A stretch of DNA of 64,000 nucleotides from Burkholderiaceae bacterium 26 (lineage in GTDB: Bacteria > Pseudomonadota > Gammaproteobacteria > Burkholderiales > Burkholderiaceae): contig JYOB01000004.1 of the NCBI GenBank assembly GCA_000955795.1, forward strand, positions 80,702 to 144,701. Reading direction: 5' to 3'. Shown one piece after another: positions 17,541 through 26,029 of this stretch. Numbering within the stretch: position 1 is the stretch's first letter; the number at the start of each line of letters is the position of its first letter. The notes beneath the pieces were generated by a model. That model was not told the DNA's origin and searched no databases. It saw only the letters and a list, made by a program, of their open reading frames with translations. The translations under genes were made by a program, and so were the position numbers.

Positions 17541-19334
17541 TTACGCTTTCTGTTTGACGTAGCGGCCAGGCGCCGGCTCGATAGCCGGGTAGTCCGCATT
17601 GCCGTAGCTCTTGGGTGCAGCCTTCTGCGCGCCGGCGTGTGATGCCAGCCAGGTAGACCAATCCGGCCACCAGCTGCCCGGATGCTCCTTGGCACCCTCG
17701 AGCCACGCATCGGCGGTATCGGGCAGCTTGGCATTGATCCAGTGCGAACGCTTGTTGGCCGCGGGCGGGTTGATCACGCCTGCGATATGTCCCGAGGCAC
17801 CCAGCACGAAACGCCGCTTGCCCTTGAGCAGCGGCACGGAGCCATAAGCGGACTTCCATGGAACGATGTGGTCTTCACGCGAGCCGTAGATGTAGACCGG
17901 CACGTCGATCTTGCCGAGATCCACCGGCGTGCCGTTCACCTTCAGCTTGCCCGGCGTTTTGAGGTCGTTCTGCAGATACGTGTGGCGCAGATACCAGCAG
18001 TACCACGGGCCTGGCAGGTTGGTCGAGTCGCCATTCCAGTACAGCAGGTCGAACGGCGCGGGCGTCTTGCCCTTCAGATAATTCTCAACAACGTAGTTCC
18101 AGACCAGATCATTCGGTCGCAGGAACGAGAACGTGTTTGCCAGCTCGACACCACGCAGCAGGCCCGGGCCGGTCGGCGCATTGCTGCCGATGGTCTTCTC
18201 CCGCATTTCCACCTGAGCTTGATCGACGAACACGTCGAGAATGCCGGTGTCCGTAAAGTCGAGCAGCGTGGTCAGCAGCGTCAGGCTTGCCGCCGGATGC
18301 TCGCCGCGCGCAGCCAGCACCGCGAGTGCAGTCGACAGGATCGTTCCACCCACACAGAAGCCCAGCACATTGATCTGGTCCTGCGCAGAGATTTCGCGCG
18401 CTACGCGAATGGCCTCGATCGCGCCGCCTTCGATGTAGTCGTCCCATGTGCGGGACGCCATGCTCGCGTCCGGATTGCGCCACGACACCAGGAACACGGT
18501 GTTGCCCTGCTCCACCGCATAGCGCACAAGCGAATTGGCCGGCTGCAGATCCAGGATGTAGAACTTGTTGATGCACGGCGGCACCAGCAGCAGCGGACGC
18601 GCATGCACCTTGGCCGTCAGCGGCTTGTACTGAATGAGCTGGAAATAATCGTTCTCGAAGACGACGGCGCCTTCGCTGTTGGCGACATTGCGGCCGATCT
18701 CGAACGCCGTTTCGTCGGTCTGCGAGATCTTGCCCCGCTCCATGTCCTGCAGCATGTTCAGGATGCCGGTACGCAGGGATTCGCCACGCGATTCAATCAG
18801 ATGCTTCTGGGCCTCTGGGTTGGTCGCAAGGAAGTTGGACGGCGACATGGCGGCCGTCCATTGCGACACGGCAAAACGCACGCGCTCGCGGGTCTTGGCG
18901 TCTGCTTGCACGGCGTCTGCCATTTCCATCAGCGTGCGGGCGTTGAGCACGTAGAACGCAGCGGCGTAGCCGTAGAGCGGACTCTTGCGCCAGGCATCGT
19001 TCGAGAAACGGCGATCAGACGGCGCCACGGCCTCGGCGCTTTCGCCGGTGCTCATATGGCGCCAGATCTGGAGCCACTCTTCAAGATATTTCTGCTGAAT
19101 TTCGGCCAGCCGCTCGTGCGGGATCAGCGCGAAGGGAACCGCGCCTTCGCCCATCGCTGCGCCGTTGAACTGGCCAAGACCCGGCGCCGCGGCACCGGGT
19201 TGTGCGAAGGCGCCCGCAAAGGCTTGCCATTGCTTGAACTGCTCTGCCCACTGCGTAGGGTCCGACAAGCCCTGCCAGGGAGCTTGAGTGTGGGCGCTAG
19301 ATGCTTTGGATGATGTCGATTGACGCGATGCCAT
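17541..19334 (-). CDS. phaC: Class I poly(3-hydroxybutyrate) synthase PhaC
   Basis: Polymerises 3-hydroxybutyryl-CoA at the granule surface. 597 aa, 8 longer than the C. necator enzyme. The lipase-like box G-F-C-V-G-G holds the catalytic C327; the partner Asp and His are in G-S-R-E-D-H-I-V and G-A-S-G-H-I-A-G near 488 and 516. The variable N-terminus (1-95) is Ala/Gln-rich, as usual for class I. The ATG at 19334 has GAGGG upstream; a further open extension of 33 codons runs into the promoter and is not used. First gene of phaCAB. Confidence 0.97.
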   Translation of the reverse strand: MASRQSTSSKASSAHTQAPWQGLSDPTQWAEQFKQWQAFAGAFAQPGAAAPGLGQFNGAAMGEGAVPFALIPHERLAEIQQKYLEEWLQIWRHMSTGESAEAVAPSDRRFSNDAWRKSPLYGYAAAFYVLNARTLMEMADAVQADAKTRERVRFAVSQWTAAMSPSNFLATNPEAQKHLIESRGESLRTGILNMLQDMERGKISQTDETAFEIGRNVANSEGAVVFENDYFQLIQYKPLTAKVHARPLLLVPPCINKFYILDLQPANSLVRYAVEQGNTVFLVSWRNPDASMASRTWDDYIEGGAIEAIRVAREISAQDQINVLGFCVGGTILSTALAVLAARGEHPAASLTLLTTLLDFTDTGILDVFVDQAQVEMREKTIGSNAPTGPGLLRGVELANTFSFLRPNDLVWNYVVENYLKGKTPAPFDLLYWNGDSTNLPGPWYCWYLRHTYLQNDLKTPGKLKVNGTPVDLGKIDVPVYIYGSREDHIVPWKSAYGSVPLLKGKRRFVLGASGHIAGVINPPAANKRSHWINAKLPDTADAWLEGAKEHPGSWWPDWSTWLASHAGAQKAAPKSYGNADYPAIEPAPGRYVKQKA

Positions 19335-19403
19335 AGTGCCCTCGATCCGACGATATGCGCCGCTCCGGTTGGAACGGCGGCGCAACTCGTAGTATTGCGG
19401 GGC

Positions 19404-19433
19404 ATTGTTGCCTTGCCGTTTCAAGGCTGTCAA
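19404..19433 (-). promoter_or_regulatory. phaCAB promoter
   Basis: On the minus strand TTGACA (19428-19433) and AACAAT (19404-19409) are separated by 18 bp, with GGCAAGG before the -10. This is the same arrangement as the described sigma-70 promoter of phaCAB in Cupriavidus necator. The 5' leader would be about 65 nt. Confidence 0.85.
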
Positions 19434-19604
19434 TCGGAGTTAGTTAATGATCGGCCGGAAACGTAGAGCCAGCGCGGGTTTTTGCACATTCGCCGAAAAC
19501 GGCTCCGACCAAATGGTTAAGCACAGAACCGGGGCTATGGTCCAATTTGCGCAATTTCGTGCGAGACTGCTGCATTGCGCCAATGCCGGGCACCGCTTTT
19601 TCCC

Positions 19605-19841
19605 ATGTATATCGTCGCCATCGCCTGGCTCTACGTCGTGTTGATGATGTCCTTGACTGAGCAATCTTGGATTGCCGGCATCGGCACATTTGTCTTCTAC
19701 GGCGTGGCGCCGCTATCGCTCTTCCTCTGGATTGTCGGCACGCCGGCACGCAGGCGCCGCCGCAAGGCCCAAGAAGCCGCGCAGGACAAGTCGGACACCG
19801 CCCCAACACTGAGCAGCGACACAGGCGACGGCGCCGCCTGA
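19605..19841 (+). CDS. Small inner-membrane protein, two TM segments
   Basis: 78 aa, no family recognised. Two hydrophobic stretches (about 2-16 and 23-45) are followed by a basic cluster R-R-R-R-R-K and a polar tail, so the C-terminus is probably cytoplasmic. The gene is transcribed away from phaC and meets pgeF end to end with a 4-bp gap. The start at ATG 19605 is chosen since the ten codons upstream are not hydrophobic. It may be an uncharacterised genus-level conserved protein. Confidence 0.6.
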   Translation: MYIVAIAWLYVVLMMSLTEQSWIAGIGTFVFYGVAPLSLFLWIVGTPARRRRRKAQEAAQDKSDTAPTLSSDTGDGAA

Positions 19842-19845
19842 ACGC

Positions 19846-20655
19846 TCACTCTGCCCGCCAGATCAGCGTCGCCATGCGGCCCGTGGTGCGCTCCCGACGG
19901 TACGAATAGAAGCGCTCGGCGTCCGTCATCGTGCACAGGCCGCCGCCGTACACGTCAGTACAACCGGCGCGTGCCAGCCGCAGCCGGGCGAGTGCATACA
20001 GATCAGCGAAGAACTTGCCCGCGGATGCGCCTTCCACGAAAGCCGCCTGGGTAGCAGGTAATTCACCTGGCTGAGCGGCGTCGATAAAGGCTTGGCGCAC
20101 TTCCGCACCCACTTCAAAGCACGATGGCCCAATGGCCGGCCCCAGCCATGCCAGCCACGTTGGATCGGCTTCTTGGCCGCTGGCGCGCAACCGTTGGAGC
20201 ATCGCATCCAGCGTGCGCTCGATCACGCCACCGCATAGACCGCGCCAGCCCGCATGCGCCGCACCCACGGTTACGCCGCGAGCGTCGCTCAGCAAGACAG
20301 GCAGGCAATCGGCCGTCATGACCACGCAGACGCGATCCCGCCACGACGCCACCGCTGCATCGGCAACCACAGGCGCGGACGTGCCGACGAGTTGATCAAG
20401 ATCCGCCACGCCGGTGCCGTGCACCTGCTCCATCCACGCCGGCTCGGCGGGTAGCGCTGCACGCAAGATGCGGCGGTTCTGTTGAACGGCTTCCGGCGCA
20501 TCACCGACGTGCAGGCCAAGGTTCAGGCCACCGGGCAAGCCACCGGCCAATCCGTAAGGCCCTGTGCTGACACCGCCCAGGCGGGTCGTGGCCAGCGCTT
20601 TGACATGCGGATGCGCGGGCCAGTCGGGGACGATCCAGTCAGTTGATATCGGCAT
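19846..20655 (-). CDS. pgeF: Purine nucleoside phosphorylase-like protein, YfiH/PgeF (polyphenol oxidase) family
   Basis: Laccase-like (DUF152) fold; in E. coli YfiH/PgeF corrects misincorporated amino acids in peptidoglycan precursors, and relatives act on purine nucleosides. The 269-aa protein has the metal ligands in Q-V-H-G (about 81), T-A-D-C-L-P-V (about 119) and A-H-A-G-W-R-G. It starts inside rluD: its ATG at 20655 overlaps the last 17 bases of rluD, implying translational coupling. The order bamD / rluD-pgeF is conserved from E. coli. Confidence 0.88.
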   Translation of the reverse strand: MPISTDWIVPDWPAHPHVKALATTRLGGVSTGPYGLAGGLPGGLNLGLHVGDAPEAVQQNRRILRAALPAEPAWMEQVHGTGVADLDQLVGTSAPVVADAAVASWRDRVCVVMTADCLPVLLSDARGVTVGAAHAGWRGLCGGVIERTLDAMLQRLRASGQEADPTWLAWLGPAIGPSCFEVGAEVRQAFIDAAQPGELPATQAAFVEGASAGKFFADLYALARLRLARAGCTDVYGGGLCTMTDAERFYSYRRERTTGRMATLIWRAE

Positions 20656-21751
20656 CGGGATCCAGGTCGAGGGCTTCCAGCAGATCGGCGAAATCATCGG
20701 GCACGCCGACTTCCCAATGCACCGATTTGCCCGACGCAGGATGCACGAGCCCCAGGCGCACTGCGTGCAGCGCCTGCCGCGTAAATGGCACCGGTAGCGG
20801 CGCCTTGATCGTCTGCGGCTTGCCACGGCGGAAATTGCGCGTATAGACCGGATCGCCAAGCAGCGGATGCCCCTCCGATTCAAAGTGCACACGGATCTGG
20901 TGTGTGCGACCAGTCTCAAGCTGGCAGCGCACCAGCGATACCTGTGCGCGCCCGAGGTCCACCACGTCCAGCGTCTTGAAATGCGTGCGCGCCGGCTTGC
21001 CGCTGGCCGTCTCGATGATGGCCATGCGCGTGCGGTCACGCGGGTCGCGGCCGATCGGGGCGTCAATCGTGGCCTCTTCGGGCGTTTCGCCCCACACGAG
21101 TGCGAGATAAGTCCGCTTGACGGTACGTGCCTGAAGTTGGCGGACGAGGTCCGTCTGTGCGGGCAGCGTGCGGGCGACCACCATCAGGCCGGAGGTGTCC
21201 TTGTCGAGGCGGTGGACGATGCCGGCGCGCGGCAACTCGACGGCGTCGGGATACCGGTGCAGCAGGCCGTTGAGCACCGTGCCGCTCCAGTTGCCCGCAG
21301 CCGGATGCACCACCAGCCCGGCGGGCTTATTGATGACGAGCAGCGTGTCGTCTTCGTACACCACATCCAGATCGATGGGCTCGGCAACGAAGGCACTTTC
21401 GTCGGCCGCGCGCTGCGGGACGACTTCAATGCGGTCACCGCCTGAGATGGCCGCACGCGGCCGCACGACTTCACCCCGCAGGCGCACCGCACCTGCGTCA
21501 ATCCATTGCTGCAGGCGGCTGCGCGAATAGTCGGGCAGCAGCTTGGCAAGCGCCTTGTCCAGACGCTCGCCGTGCATGGCTTCGGGAATCTCGACGATGA
21601 TCGGTTCGGCAGCCGGTGCCGCATCGGCGGCAGGCAAATCGAGCGCCTCATCATCGAGGGCGTCTTCCGTCTCCGGCGCAGCGAGGGAAACGTCAGCCAG
21701 TGCGTCGTCTGACACAGGGCTTGGGCTATAATGCTTGATGCGATTTTTCAT
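20639..21751 (-). CDS. rluD: 23S rRNA pseudouridine(1911/1915/1917) synthase RluD
   Basis: Makes pseudouridines in helix 69 of 23S rRNA. The 370-aa protein has an acidic, Ala/Asp-rich extension (1-50), an S4 RNA-binding domain ([11 protein letters not shown], about 60-110), and the catalytic block H-R-L-D-K-D-T-S-G with the active Asp. RluC shares the motif, but the position opposite bamD and the coupling to pgeF identify RluD. The ATG at 21751 lies 15 bp from bamD, so the divergent promoters overlap both leaders. Confidence 0.92.
   Translation of the reverse strand: MKNRIKHYSPSPVSDDALADVSLAAPETEDALDDEALDLPAADAAPAAEPIIVEIPEAMHGERLDKALAKLLPDYSRSRLQQWIDAGAVRLRGEVVRPRAAISGGDRIEVVPQRAADESAFVAEPIDLDVVYEDDTLLVINKPAGLVVHPAAGNWSGTVLNGLLHRYPDAVELPRAGIVHRLDKDTSGLMVVARTLPAQTDLVRQLQARTVKRTYLALVWGETPEEATIDAPIGRDPRDRTRMAIIETASGKPARTHFKTLDVVDLGRAQVSLVRCQLETGRTHQIRVHFESEGHPLLGDPVYTRNFRRGKPQTIKAPLPVPFTRQALHAVRLGLVHPASGKSVHWEVGVPDDFADLLEALDLDPDADIN
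21727..21732 (+). promoter_or_regulatory. Probable bamD promoter (-10 TATAAT)
   Basis: TATAAT, 34 bp before the bamD ATG and inside the first codons of rluD on the other strand. No clear -35. Confidence 0.5.
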
Positions 21752-21766
21752 TCAGAAAAGGTGCCC

Positions 21767-22624
21767 ATGTCGGTCACGAGCGTAAAGCAGGCGCGTATTG
21801 GCAGTCGAATCGGCAGTCGAATCCGCGCACAAATCGGAGCAGTGTTGGTGGCAGGCGTTGCATGTCTGACTATCTCGGCCTGCGGCATCCTGCCGGAACA
21901 GCAAGACGAAACTGCTGGCTGGTCAGCTAACAAATTATATTCGGAAGCGAAGGATTCGCTCGACGGCGGTGACTACGCCAAGGCGGTCAAGTACTACGAA
22001 AAGCTCGAAAGCCGCTATCCGTTCGGGCCGTATGCCCAGCAAGCCCAGATCGAAACCGCCTACGCCAACTACAAGGATGGCGAAACAGCTGCCGCGCTGG
22101 CCTCGGTTGATCGCTTCATCCAGCTGCACCCGAATCACCCCAGCGTGGATTACGCCTACTACCTCAAGGGCCTGATCAACTTCAACGACAACCTGGGCTG
22201 GCTCGGCCGCTTCTCGAACCAGGACTTGAGCGAGCGCGACCCGAAGGCCGCACGCGCCGCCTACGACGCGTTCAAGACGCTGATCACGCGTTTCCCGAAC
22301 AGCAAATACACGCCGGACGCCACGCAGCGCATGCAGTACATCGTGAACGCGATGGCCGAGCATGAAGTGGGCGCCGCGCGCTACTACTATCGCCGTGGCG
22401 CTTACCTGGCCGCTGTCAACCGCGCACAGGACGCCATCAAGGATTACGACCGCGCCCCCGCTGTGGAAGAAGCGCTGTACATCATGATGAAGTCGTACGA
22501 AGCGCTGGGCATGAAAGACATGCGCGACGATACCGAGCGCATCATCAAGCAGAACTACCCGAAGAGCGACTTCCTCGCTTACGGTCAGCGCAAGAAAGAC
22601 AAGCCCTGGTACCAGTGGTGGTAA
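21767..22624 (+). CDS. bamD: Outer membrane assembly lipoprotein BamD
   Basis: Essential lipoprotein of the BAM complex, which folds beta-barrels into the outer membrane. 285 aa; signal peptide with lipobox I-S-A-C (C39), then TPR repeats (K-L-Y-S-E-A-K, Y-A-K-A-V-K-Y-Y-E-K-L-E, R-Y-P-F-G-P-Y). The C-terminal W-Y-Q-W-W fits the family. The ATG at 21767 has AAAAGG 5 nt upstream. The signal peptide start contains a 12-bp tandem duplication (21800-21823) that encodes G-S-R-I twice. A strong terminator follows. Confidence 0.95.
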   Translation: MSVTSVKQARIGSRIGSRIRAQIGAVLVAGVACLTISACGILPEQQDETAGWSANKLYSEAKDSLDGGDYAKAVKYYEKLESRYPFGPYAQQAQIETAYANYKDGETAAALASVDRFIQLHPNHPSVDYAYYLKGLINFNDNLGWLGRFSNQDLSERDPKAARAAYDAFKTLITRFPNSKYTPDATQRMQYIVNAMAEHEVGAARYYYRRGAYLAAVNRAQDAIKDYDRAPAVEEALYIMMKSYEALGMKDMRDDTERIIKQNYPKSDFLAYGQRKKDKPWYQWW

Positions 22625-22645
22625 GCAAGGCTTGAAGAGCGCAGC

Positions 22646-22676
22646 AAAAAGCCCGGTCGATTGGCCGGGCTTTTTG
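22646..22676. terminator. Bidirectional terminator between bamD and the helicase gene
   Basis: AAAAAGCCCGG (22646-22656) / CCGGGCTTTTT (22665-22675), 8-nt loop, between convergent genes. Confidence 0.9.
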
Positions 22677-22690
22677 TTTGTGCGTGCGGG

Positions 22691-24868
22691 TCAGTCATCC
22701 GTTTCGGTCGACTGCGGAACATCCGGATCCAGCCGCAGGGAACGCAGGAACTCGGCGGCGGTCTCGGCCTCGCGCGTACGCTTGAACGGCGGCAGGCTCT
22801 GCCAGATCTGGCGACCGTAGTTTTTCTCGACCAAGCGAGGGTCGCAGATCATCAGCACGCCGCGATCGGTCTCCGAGCGAATCAGTCGGCCGGCACCTTG
22901 CTTAAGCGTGATCACCGCGTGCGGCAATTGGTGCACGGCAAACGGACTCAGCCCCTTTTTCTCCAGGGCCTCCATCCGGGCGCTCAGCACCGGATCATCG
23001 GGCGGGGCGAACGGCAATTTATCGATGACGACTAGAGAGAGCGCCTCGCCGCGTACGTCTACGCCCTCCCAGAAGCTTTGACTGCCGATCAGCACGGCGT
23101 TGCCGAGCGCGCGGAAACGGTCCAACAGTTCCGTACGGCTGGCCTGGCCCTGCACAAGCAGCGGGAAATCCCACCCGCGTTGCGCGAATTCGTCCGTCAA
23201 GCGTTCGGCGGCGCGGTTCACGGCGCGCAGCGTCGTGCATAGCAGAAACGTCTTGCCGCCCGCCGCTTCAATCAGCGGCAAAGTGGCGTCGAGCACCGCA
23301 TCGGTAAAGCGCGGATCGCTCGGCTGCGGCAGATCGCGCGGCACATACAGCAAGCCTTGTGATGCGTAATCGAACGGGCTGTCGAGCGTCATCGAGCGAT
23401 CACGATCCAAGCCCAACTGTGCGGCGTAGTGCGTGAAGTTGCCGCGCACCGAAAGCGTGGCCGAGGTGAAGACCCACGCGCGCGGCTGGCCGGCACGTTG
23501 GCGCGAAAAAATTGGCGCGATCGATAACGGCGTCAGATGCAATTGCACGGAATTGGCGAACACCTCGACCCAGCGCACACGTTCGTCGACAGGGGCCGCG
23601 CTCTTGCCCTCCCCGCCCTCGTCGTCACTTTCCTTCTTTGGCGCCTTCGGGGGTTTGGGATCGACCCACGCCTCAAGCTTTTCACACAGCGCCACGGCGC
23701 GGCGATGGCACTGCTCGATGGTCTCTGCGCGTTCGGCCTGGGCTTCCAGCGCGCCGGTAAAGTCGGAAAGTGCCTGCTCCAGCTTCGGCAACACCTCGTA
23801 GAACGGCTTGGCGAGTGCCGCATCATTGTCGATCTGCTTGATCGACAGGCGTGAGCCGTCCTGGCGGAAAACAAGACGCAGATCGCGCGCGGCCCGCTCC
23901 AGCGGCGCGGCAATCGCAACCCAATCCACCGCATCACGTGCGTGCGAAAGGCCTTCGGCCACGCTGTCGCGCGCAAGCTCGAGAATCTGGTTCGTGGAGA
24001 TGGTCTCGCCAAAGAACAACGTGGCGGTTTCGGGCAGCTGGTGGGCTTCGTCGAAGATGATCGTATTTGCAGCGGGCAGCAGTTCGGCCATGCCGGTGTC
24101 CTTCAACATCACGTCCGCGAAGAACAGGTGATGGTTGACCACCACCACGTCAGCCTGCTGCGCCTCCTTGCGGGCGCGCATGACAAAGCAGTCTTTGTAA
24201 TAGGCGCAGTCCGAACCCAGGCAGTTGTCGCGCGTGGACGTGACGAGGTTCCACACCGGCGCGTTCTCGGGCACGCTGGCAAGTTCGGCCTTGTCGCCAG
24301 TTTTCGTTGTCTTCAGGAAGAGGTTGATCTGGCGCAGCCACGCGGCGTCCTGGCGCGAAGAAAGGCGCCCGTTCTGCGACGTGCGCTCGACGTGGTAATG
24401 GCAGACGTAGTTGGCGCGCCCCTTGAGCAGCGCCACCGACACCGGCGCATTCAGCGCCTTGCGCACGGTCGGGATGTCGCGCAGGAAAAGCTGGTCCTGC
24501 AGGTTTTTCGTCCCGGTCGAGAGGATCACCTTGCCGCCCCAAAGCATCGCCGGGACCAGGTAAGCGTAGGTTTTACCGGTGCCCGTGCCAGCCTCGACGA
24601 TGATCGAATCTGCGGCTTCGATGGCGTTGGCAACGGCCTGCGCCATCGTCAGCTGCGCACTGCGGGGCCGGTAGCCATCGATACCCTTGGCCAGCGTGCC
24701 GTCATCGGCAAAGAGCGTCGCCAGCTCGACATGATGGGCATCGGCAGGTGGAGAGGCAGCGGGAACCGAAGCGTCGCTGGTATCGGCGTCGGAATCAGCC
24801 GACGGCTCGGCCAGCGGGGAAAGCGAAGTCAACGCGGAATCCGTGGAGTCAAATGACGGAGGCCGCAC
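22691..24868 (-). CDS. yoaA: ATP-dependent DNA helicase, YoaA/DinG family
   Basis: XPD-like superfamily 2 helicase. The 725-aa protein has Walker A A-G-T-G-T-G-K-T at 93-100, an Fe-S domain with C156, C216, C221 and C227, the D-E-A-H box at 273-276, and the C-terminal S-F-W-E-G-V-D and Q-G-A-G-R-L-I-R motifs. The order fits YoaA more than DinG; YoaA is known to work with the polymerase III chi subunit in damage tolerance in E. coli. It is longer than E. coli YoaA because of an acidic N-terminus (1-50) and a charged insert near 410-440. It lies 48 bp after the YdcH-like gene. Confidence 0.88.
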   Translation of the reverse strand: MRPPSFDSTDSALTSLSPLAEPSADSDADTSDASVPAASPPADAHHVELATLFADDGTLAKGIDGYRPRSAQLTMAQAVANAIEAADSIIVEAGTGTGKTYAYLVPAMLWGGKVILSTGTKNLQDQLFLRDIPTVRKALNAPVSVALLKGRANYVCHYHVERTSQNGRLSSRQDAAWLRQINLFLKTTKTGDKAELASVPENAPVWNLVTSTRDNCLGSDCAYYKDCFVMRARKEAQQADVVVVNHHLFFADVMLKDTGMAELLPAANTIIFDEAHQLPETATLFFGETISTNQILELARDSVAEGLSHARDAVDWVAIAAPLERAARDLRLVFRQDGSRLSIKQIDNDAALAKPFYEVLPKLEQALSDFTGALEAQAERAETIEQCHRRAVALCEKLEAWVDPKPPKAPKKESDDEGGEGKSAAPVDERVRWVEVFANSVQLHLTPLSIAPIFSRQRAGQPRAWVFTSATLSVRGNFTHYAAQLGLDRDRSMTLDSPFDYASQGLLYVPRDLPQPSDPRFTDAVLDATLPLIEAAGGKTFLLCTTLRAVNRAAERLTDEFAQRGWDFPLLVQGQASRTELLDRFRALGNAVLIGSQSFWEGVDVRGEALSLVVIDKLPFAPPDDPVLSARMEALEKKGLSPFAVHQLPHAVITLKQGAGRLIRSETDRGVLMICDPRLVEKNYGRQIWQSLPPFKRTREAETAAEFLRSLRLDPDVPQSTETDD

Positions 24869-24916
24869 GTGATTGCGGCCTCTCGGGATGAAAATCGAAC
24901 CAACTTTGGGCAGGCG

Positions 24917-25120
24917 CTAAGCCGGCACGTCCGGCTCAAGCTGCAACTGTAGCAGGGTGATGGTGTCCTTGAGTTTCAGGCGGCGCTTCTTGAGGCGGCG
25001 CAGCTGCAACTCGTCGTGACCGGCCGTACCTGCCAGCCGATCGATCAGGAAATCGAGATCGCGGTGCTCGATCTGCAATTCAATGATGCGACGCGAGATC
25101 GTATTCAGATCGCTGTCCAT
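24917..25120 (-). CDS. Small YdcH/DUF465-type coiled-coil protein
   Basis: 67 aa, almost wholly helical and charged: I-S-R-R-I-I-E-L-Q-I-E-H-R-D-L-D, then L-K-K-R-R-L-K-L-K-D-T-I. This K-K-x-x-L-x-L-K-D pattern is the signature of the DUF465/YdcH family, whose function is unknown. The start at 25120 is certain from GGAGGAGA just upstream; the frame extends further but inside the neighbouring gene. It lies between a secreted coiled-coil protein and yoaA on one strand. Confidence 0.85.
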   Translation of the reverse strand: MDSDLNTISRRIIELQIEHRDLDFLIDRLAGTAGHDELQLRRLKKRRLKLKDTITLLQLQLEPDVPA

Positions 25121-25154
25121 CGCTCTCCTCCGGAAACCCGGCCTTGGCTGAAGT

Positions 25155-25919
25155 TTAGAACCCCAGCGGACTGGTGTTGTTCTGGTTTTGCTCTTTGCGG
25201 TGCTTGGTTTGTTCGCGGCGCTCTTCCAATTCCTTCTGGCGCTTGGCAGCGTCTTGCTGCTTTTCCTGGAATTGCTTGACGCTTTCCGCACGCTTGGCTG
25301 CATTGGCAGCGCCCTGCTCCTGCGCCGCCTTCAGCTTGGCGTCGTAATCGGCCTGCTTCTTGGCCTCAGCCTGCGCATTGGCGGCGCGCTGCGGCGCTTC
25401 GGCTTGGCGCTGCGCTTCATTCAGACGCTGCTGCTCCTGCTTGTTCGCGAAATCGGTGCGATTCTTCTGCTCGGCGGCTTCGCGCTGGGGACGCTCGGCG
25501 TTGTACTGAGCCTCGCGGATGGCGCGCTCCTGGTCGCGGCGGGCAGCGCGGTCGGCACGCTCGGCTTCGTCCAGTGCCAACTCACGTTCGCGGATGGTGT
25601 GGAGCTCCGTGCGACGCACATCCTTGGCCTTATCGATGCAGCGCGTGACGAAGAATTTATCGTAGCAAGCGCGCTCGGCCTGGGCGTAGCGGTATTCCGC
25701 CCATGCTTTGGCGCTGGTGATGCGATCGTGTTCGGCACCGAAATCGGGCTGCGTGGCGGGCACCGCAGCGGCTGGCGCGGAGGCCGGCGGAGACTGGCTC
25801 CATGCGGGCGCGGCAAGCAGCGCAACACTAAGCACGGACGCCGGCAGAACCAGACGGGAAGCGCGGCGCGCAGCTGCGCGGCGACGGGCAGAAAACAGGA
25901 GCGTAGGCATAACGCGCAT
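25155..25919 (-). CDS. Secreted coiled-coil protein, Ala/Gln/Arg-rich
   Basis: About 254 aa, no named family. Signal peptide: Arg-rich start, hydrophobic [10 protein letters not shown] and probable cut after A-W-S. The mature protein has an N-terminal part with two Cys ([16 protein letters not shown]) that may form a disulfide, then more than 130 residues of uninterrupted charged helix ([14 protein letters not shown]) predicted to be a long coiled coil. ATG 25919 is chosen; ATG 25910 is possible. It is divergent from tex. Confidence 0.7.
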   Translation of the reverse strand: MRVMPTLLFSARRRAAARRASRLVLPASVLSVALLAAPAWSQSPPASAPAAAVPATQPDFGAEHDRITSAKAWAEYRYAQAERACYDKFFVTRCIDKAKDVRRTELHTIRERELALDEAERADRAARRDQERAIREAQYNAERPQREAAEQKNRTDFANKQEQQRLNEAQRQAEAPQRAANAQAEAKKQADYDAKLKAAQEQGAANAAKRAESVKQFQEKQQDAAKRQKELEERREQTKHRKEQNQNNTSPLGF

Positions 25920-26029
25920 TTTATCACCGCGCCTGTGCGGCAAACGCCGCGCGGCCACGGATTTCAGCTCAGGAACAGGGTTCGCGTTGTGGCAAAATGC
26001 GCGGCTTTCCATCGCACTCTCTGGAAGCA

